NCBI GenBank assembly: GCA_945861255.1
Contig: CAMAUG010000209.1
Coordinates: 1 to 7,004, forward strand
Origin: Candidatus Sulfopaludibacter sp. SbA3
GTDB lineage: Bacteria > Acidobacteriota > Terriglobia > Bryobacterales > Bryobacteraceae
Direction: 5' to 3'
Length of the DNA stretch: 7,004 nucleotides
The position numbers were made by a program, and so were the translations under genes. Position 1 is the stretch's first letter; each line of letters begins with the position of its first letter. Shown here piece by piece: positions 5,651 to 7,004 of the stretch. A model generated the notes under the pieces. It searched no databases, was not told the DNA's origin, and saw nothing but the letters and a program-made list of their open reading frames with translations.

Positions 5651-6355
5651 TCAATCCACCGGATTGGTCGCGAAGACGGTGAGTTCCGTAGTGAATCCCC
5701 GGTCCTCCATTTCGAGGACCGCCTTGATCATGTGGGCGATGTCTTCGCCTTGCAGCTTGCTGGGGTTGTCGACTTGCGCAAAACCGGCCCTGCGCGCGAA
5801 ATCGGTGATTACTTCGCTCGGATTGATCAGGATAACGCGAACATTATACTTGCGAAGCTCGGCGCGCCAGCACTCGGTCATCCCGCGCAAGGCAAACTTG
5901 CTTCCGTAGTAGGCCGTGCCTTTGGGCGCGCCGCGCACGGCAGCGGTTGAGGCGATATTGATCAGATTGCCCCGCTTGCGCTCCTTGAAGATCTTGGCGG
6001 CTTCCCGCGACATGAGCATGACGCCGGTCACGTTGGTGGCAAAGACGGCGTCGAAGCTGGCGCGGTCCATATCGGTCAGTTCTTTGAGCACCCCGATGCC
6101 GGCATTGTTGATCAGGACGTCCAGGTCGCCCAGTTTCTCCTTAACTTCCCGGAAGGTCCGTAGAACATCCGCTTCGTTCGCGACATCCGCCTGTATGCCC
6201 ACCACGCCCAGCGAACGGGCGGCCTCGGCCAATCGCTCCGGGTCCCGCCCGGTAATCGCAACCCGCGCGCCCGCCTGTGCCAGCACCTGCGCCGCGGACC
6301 GGCCGATGCCGCTTGTTCCGCCGGTAATGAGAACTACTGCGTTCTTGAGATCCAT
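5651..6355 (-). CDS. Short-chain dehydrogenase/reductase (SDR)
   Basis: A 234-residue classical SDR with a complete Rossmann fold. TGGTSGIG (11-18) binds the dinucleotide, R37 after the second strand suggests NADP(H) preference, D57 lies in the adenine-contact position, and NNAG is at 83-86. The catalytic tetrad is N108, S136, Y149 and K153 (YYGSK). It oxidises or reduces an alcohol or ketone; the substrate is not predictable. The segment NPSEVITDF replaces the usual PG-x-v-x-TDF but keeps the fold. MDLKNAVVLITGG is a normal SDR start, though the ribosome site is poor: GGAG lies only two bases before the ATG. It converges with the DUF4097 gene, 23 bases between stops, with no clear terminator. 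Confidence 0.92.
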   Translation of the reverse strand: MDLKNAVVLITGGTSGIGRSAAQVLAQAGARVAITGRDPERLAEAARSLGVVGIQADVANEADVLRTFREVKEKLGDLDVLINNAGIGVLKELTDMDRASFDAVFATNVTGVMLMSREAAKIFKERKRGNLINIASTAAVRGAPKGTAYYGSKFALRGMTECWRAELRKYNVRVILINPSEVITDFARRAGFAQVDNPSKLQGEDIAHMIKAVLEMEDRGFTTELTVFATNPVD

Positions 6356-6378
6356 CTCTCCATGGTAGAAGAGATTTA

Positions 6379-6392
6379 TGCTTTCGCAAGCA
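6379..6392. repeat. Small hairpin upstream of the SDR gene
   Basis: TGCTT-TCGC-AAGCA forms a 5-bp stem with a four-base loop, 24 bases before the SDR start. Read on the minus strand it contains TTGCGAAAGC, a 10-mer also present at 2556-2565 across the higBA operator. It could be a regulator site or chance. Confidence 0.3.
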
Positions 6393-6475
6393 CCTCAAGG
6401 CCGTCAGGCGACTGCGTGCCTGCGCGCACTGTGCGCCAAATACCGCACATCTCACTACCTCGGCAAGCAACACCC

Positions 6476-6724
6476 GGCGGTGCGGCCGGGTTCGCCTATC
6501 CCCAAACTGGCGAAGGAATCCGGCCCGCTGTGGAATCCGGACTGCTCGCGGCGAAGATCATCGTCGCAGCCAACGGCGAGTACCACACGCAACGGCTGGA
6601 AGCGTATCGCGCGCGCCTTCTGAGCAAGCGGCACCCTTGGCTCATGAGCGCCGGCCGCTTGATTCCTTCGCAATTCATAGGTTCCTTGGCCCAGAGTTTT
6701 CTCAAGACTCACTGGTTCGTTCGA
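6476..6724 (+). pseudogene. C-terminal fragment of geranylgeranyl-reductase-like flavoprotein
   Basis: In this frame the translation GGAAGFAYPQTGEGIRP, continuing AVESGLLAAKIIVAANGEY, is the signature of FAD-dependent oxidoreductases of the geranylgeranyl reductase family, where VGDAAG-fxyPqsGEGI-rpAveSG closes the FAD site. The later stretch RLIPSQFIGSLAQSFLKTHWFVR also matches the C-terminal helices of these proteins. The N-terminal FAD fold and most of the enzyme are absent, the normally VGD triad is degraded to PGG, and similarity stops at HWFVR. The reading frame stays open from 6362 to 6862, but the flanks are not family-like. I read it as a truncated remnant with no evidence of expression. 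The left boundary is uncertain by some tens of bases. Confidence 0.7.
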
Positions 6725-6828
6725 GCGCACGGCGGCGCGCACCACAATCCCCTCGCGGCTGGCCGTTCGGCGAACACTTGCGAGCCCACGGCGCCGGTCG
6801 CGCCGGCAACCAAGATCGTATTGGACAT
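6709..6828 (-). pseudogene. N-terminal fragment of NmrA-like NAD(P)-binding protein, frameshifted
   Basis: From an ATG at 6828 the frame reads MSNTILVAGATGAVGSQV, the Rossmann start of NmrA-like/atypical SDR proteins (GATGxvGxxV). It then loses sense and stops at 6709. The family-like continuation appears in another frame as GIVVRAAVRSNEPVSL (about 6754-6707), so a small indel lies between, near 6755-6770. Beyond about 6707 the minus strand is only antisense to the flavoprotein remnant. The gene is therefore both frameshifted and truncated to about 40 codons. It follows the cyclophilin stop by 17 bases and may once have been its operon partner. Confidence 0.7.
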
Positions 6829-6845
6829 CTCGCGCCCGACGCCGC

Positions 6846-7004
<159 letters not shown>

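Overview
The window reads as chromosomal DNA of a GC-rich Gram-negative bacterium. The mix of genes fits an acidobacterium of the Solibacter/Bryobacter type: an exported tannase-family esterase, a TSGG-repeat DUF4097 protein, a LamG plus M23 protein and a HigBA-type module, several behind strong AGGAGG-like ribosome sites. That lineage is an inference from gene content, not from a marker gene.

Layout. Positions 1-369 hold no gene I can support, but contain a tRNA-3'-half-like sequence (about 220-267). Positions 370-2532 (all minus strand) carry a LamG/M23-like protein and a toxin-antitoxin pair in HigB-HigA order, with a well-formed palindromic operator upstream. Around 2758-2871 the tRNA-half-like sequence and its upstream flank recur at an exact, ungapped offset of 2616 bp. 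The LamG/M23 gene and the toxin-antitoxin pair therefore sit inside one repeat-bounded unit that has no recombinase of its own. This is the most unusual part of the window.

Positions 2953-5627 (plus strand) hold two exported proteins: a tannase/feruloyl-esterase-family enzyme with a TTG start and an extended -10 promoter, and a DUF4097 protein built on an exact 18-residue TSGG repeat. A short-chain dehydrogenase (5651-6355, minus) converges on the latter. Positions 6476-6828 are a gene graveyard: a plus-strand C-terminal fragment of a geranylgeranyl-reductase-like flavoprotein meets a frameshifted minus-strand N-terminal fragment of an NmrA-like NAD(P)-binding protein. The window ends inside a cyclophilin gene on the minus strand.

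The genes do not form one pathway. The left third looks like an accessory insertion, the middle like ordinary secreted and envelope functions, and the right end shows local gene decay.
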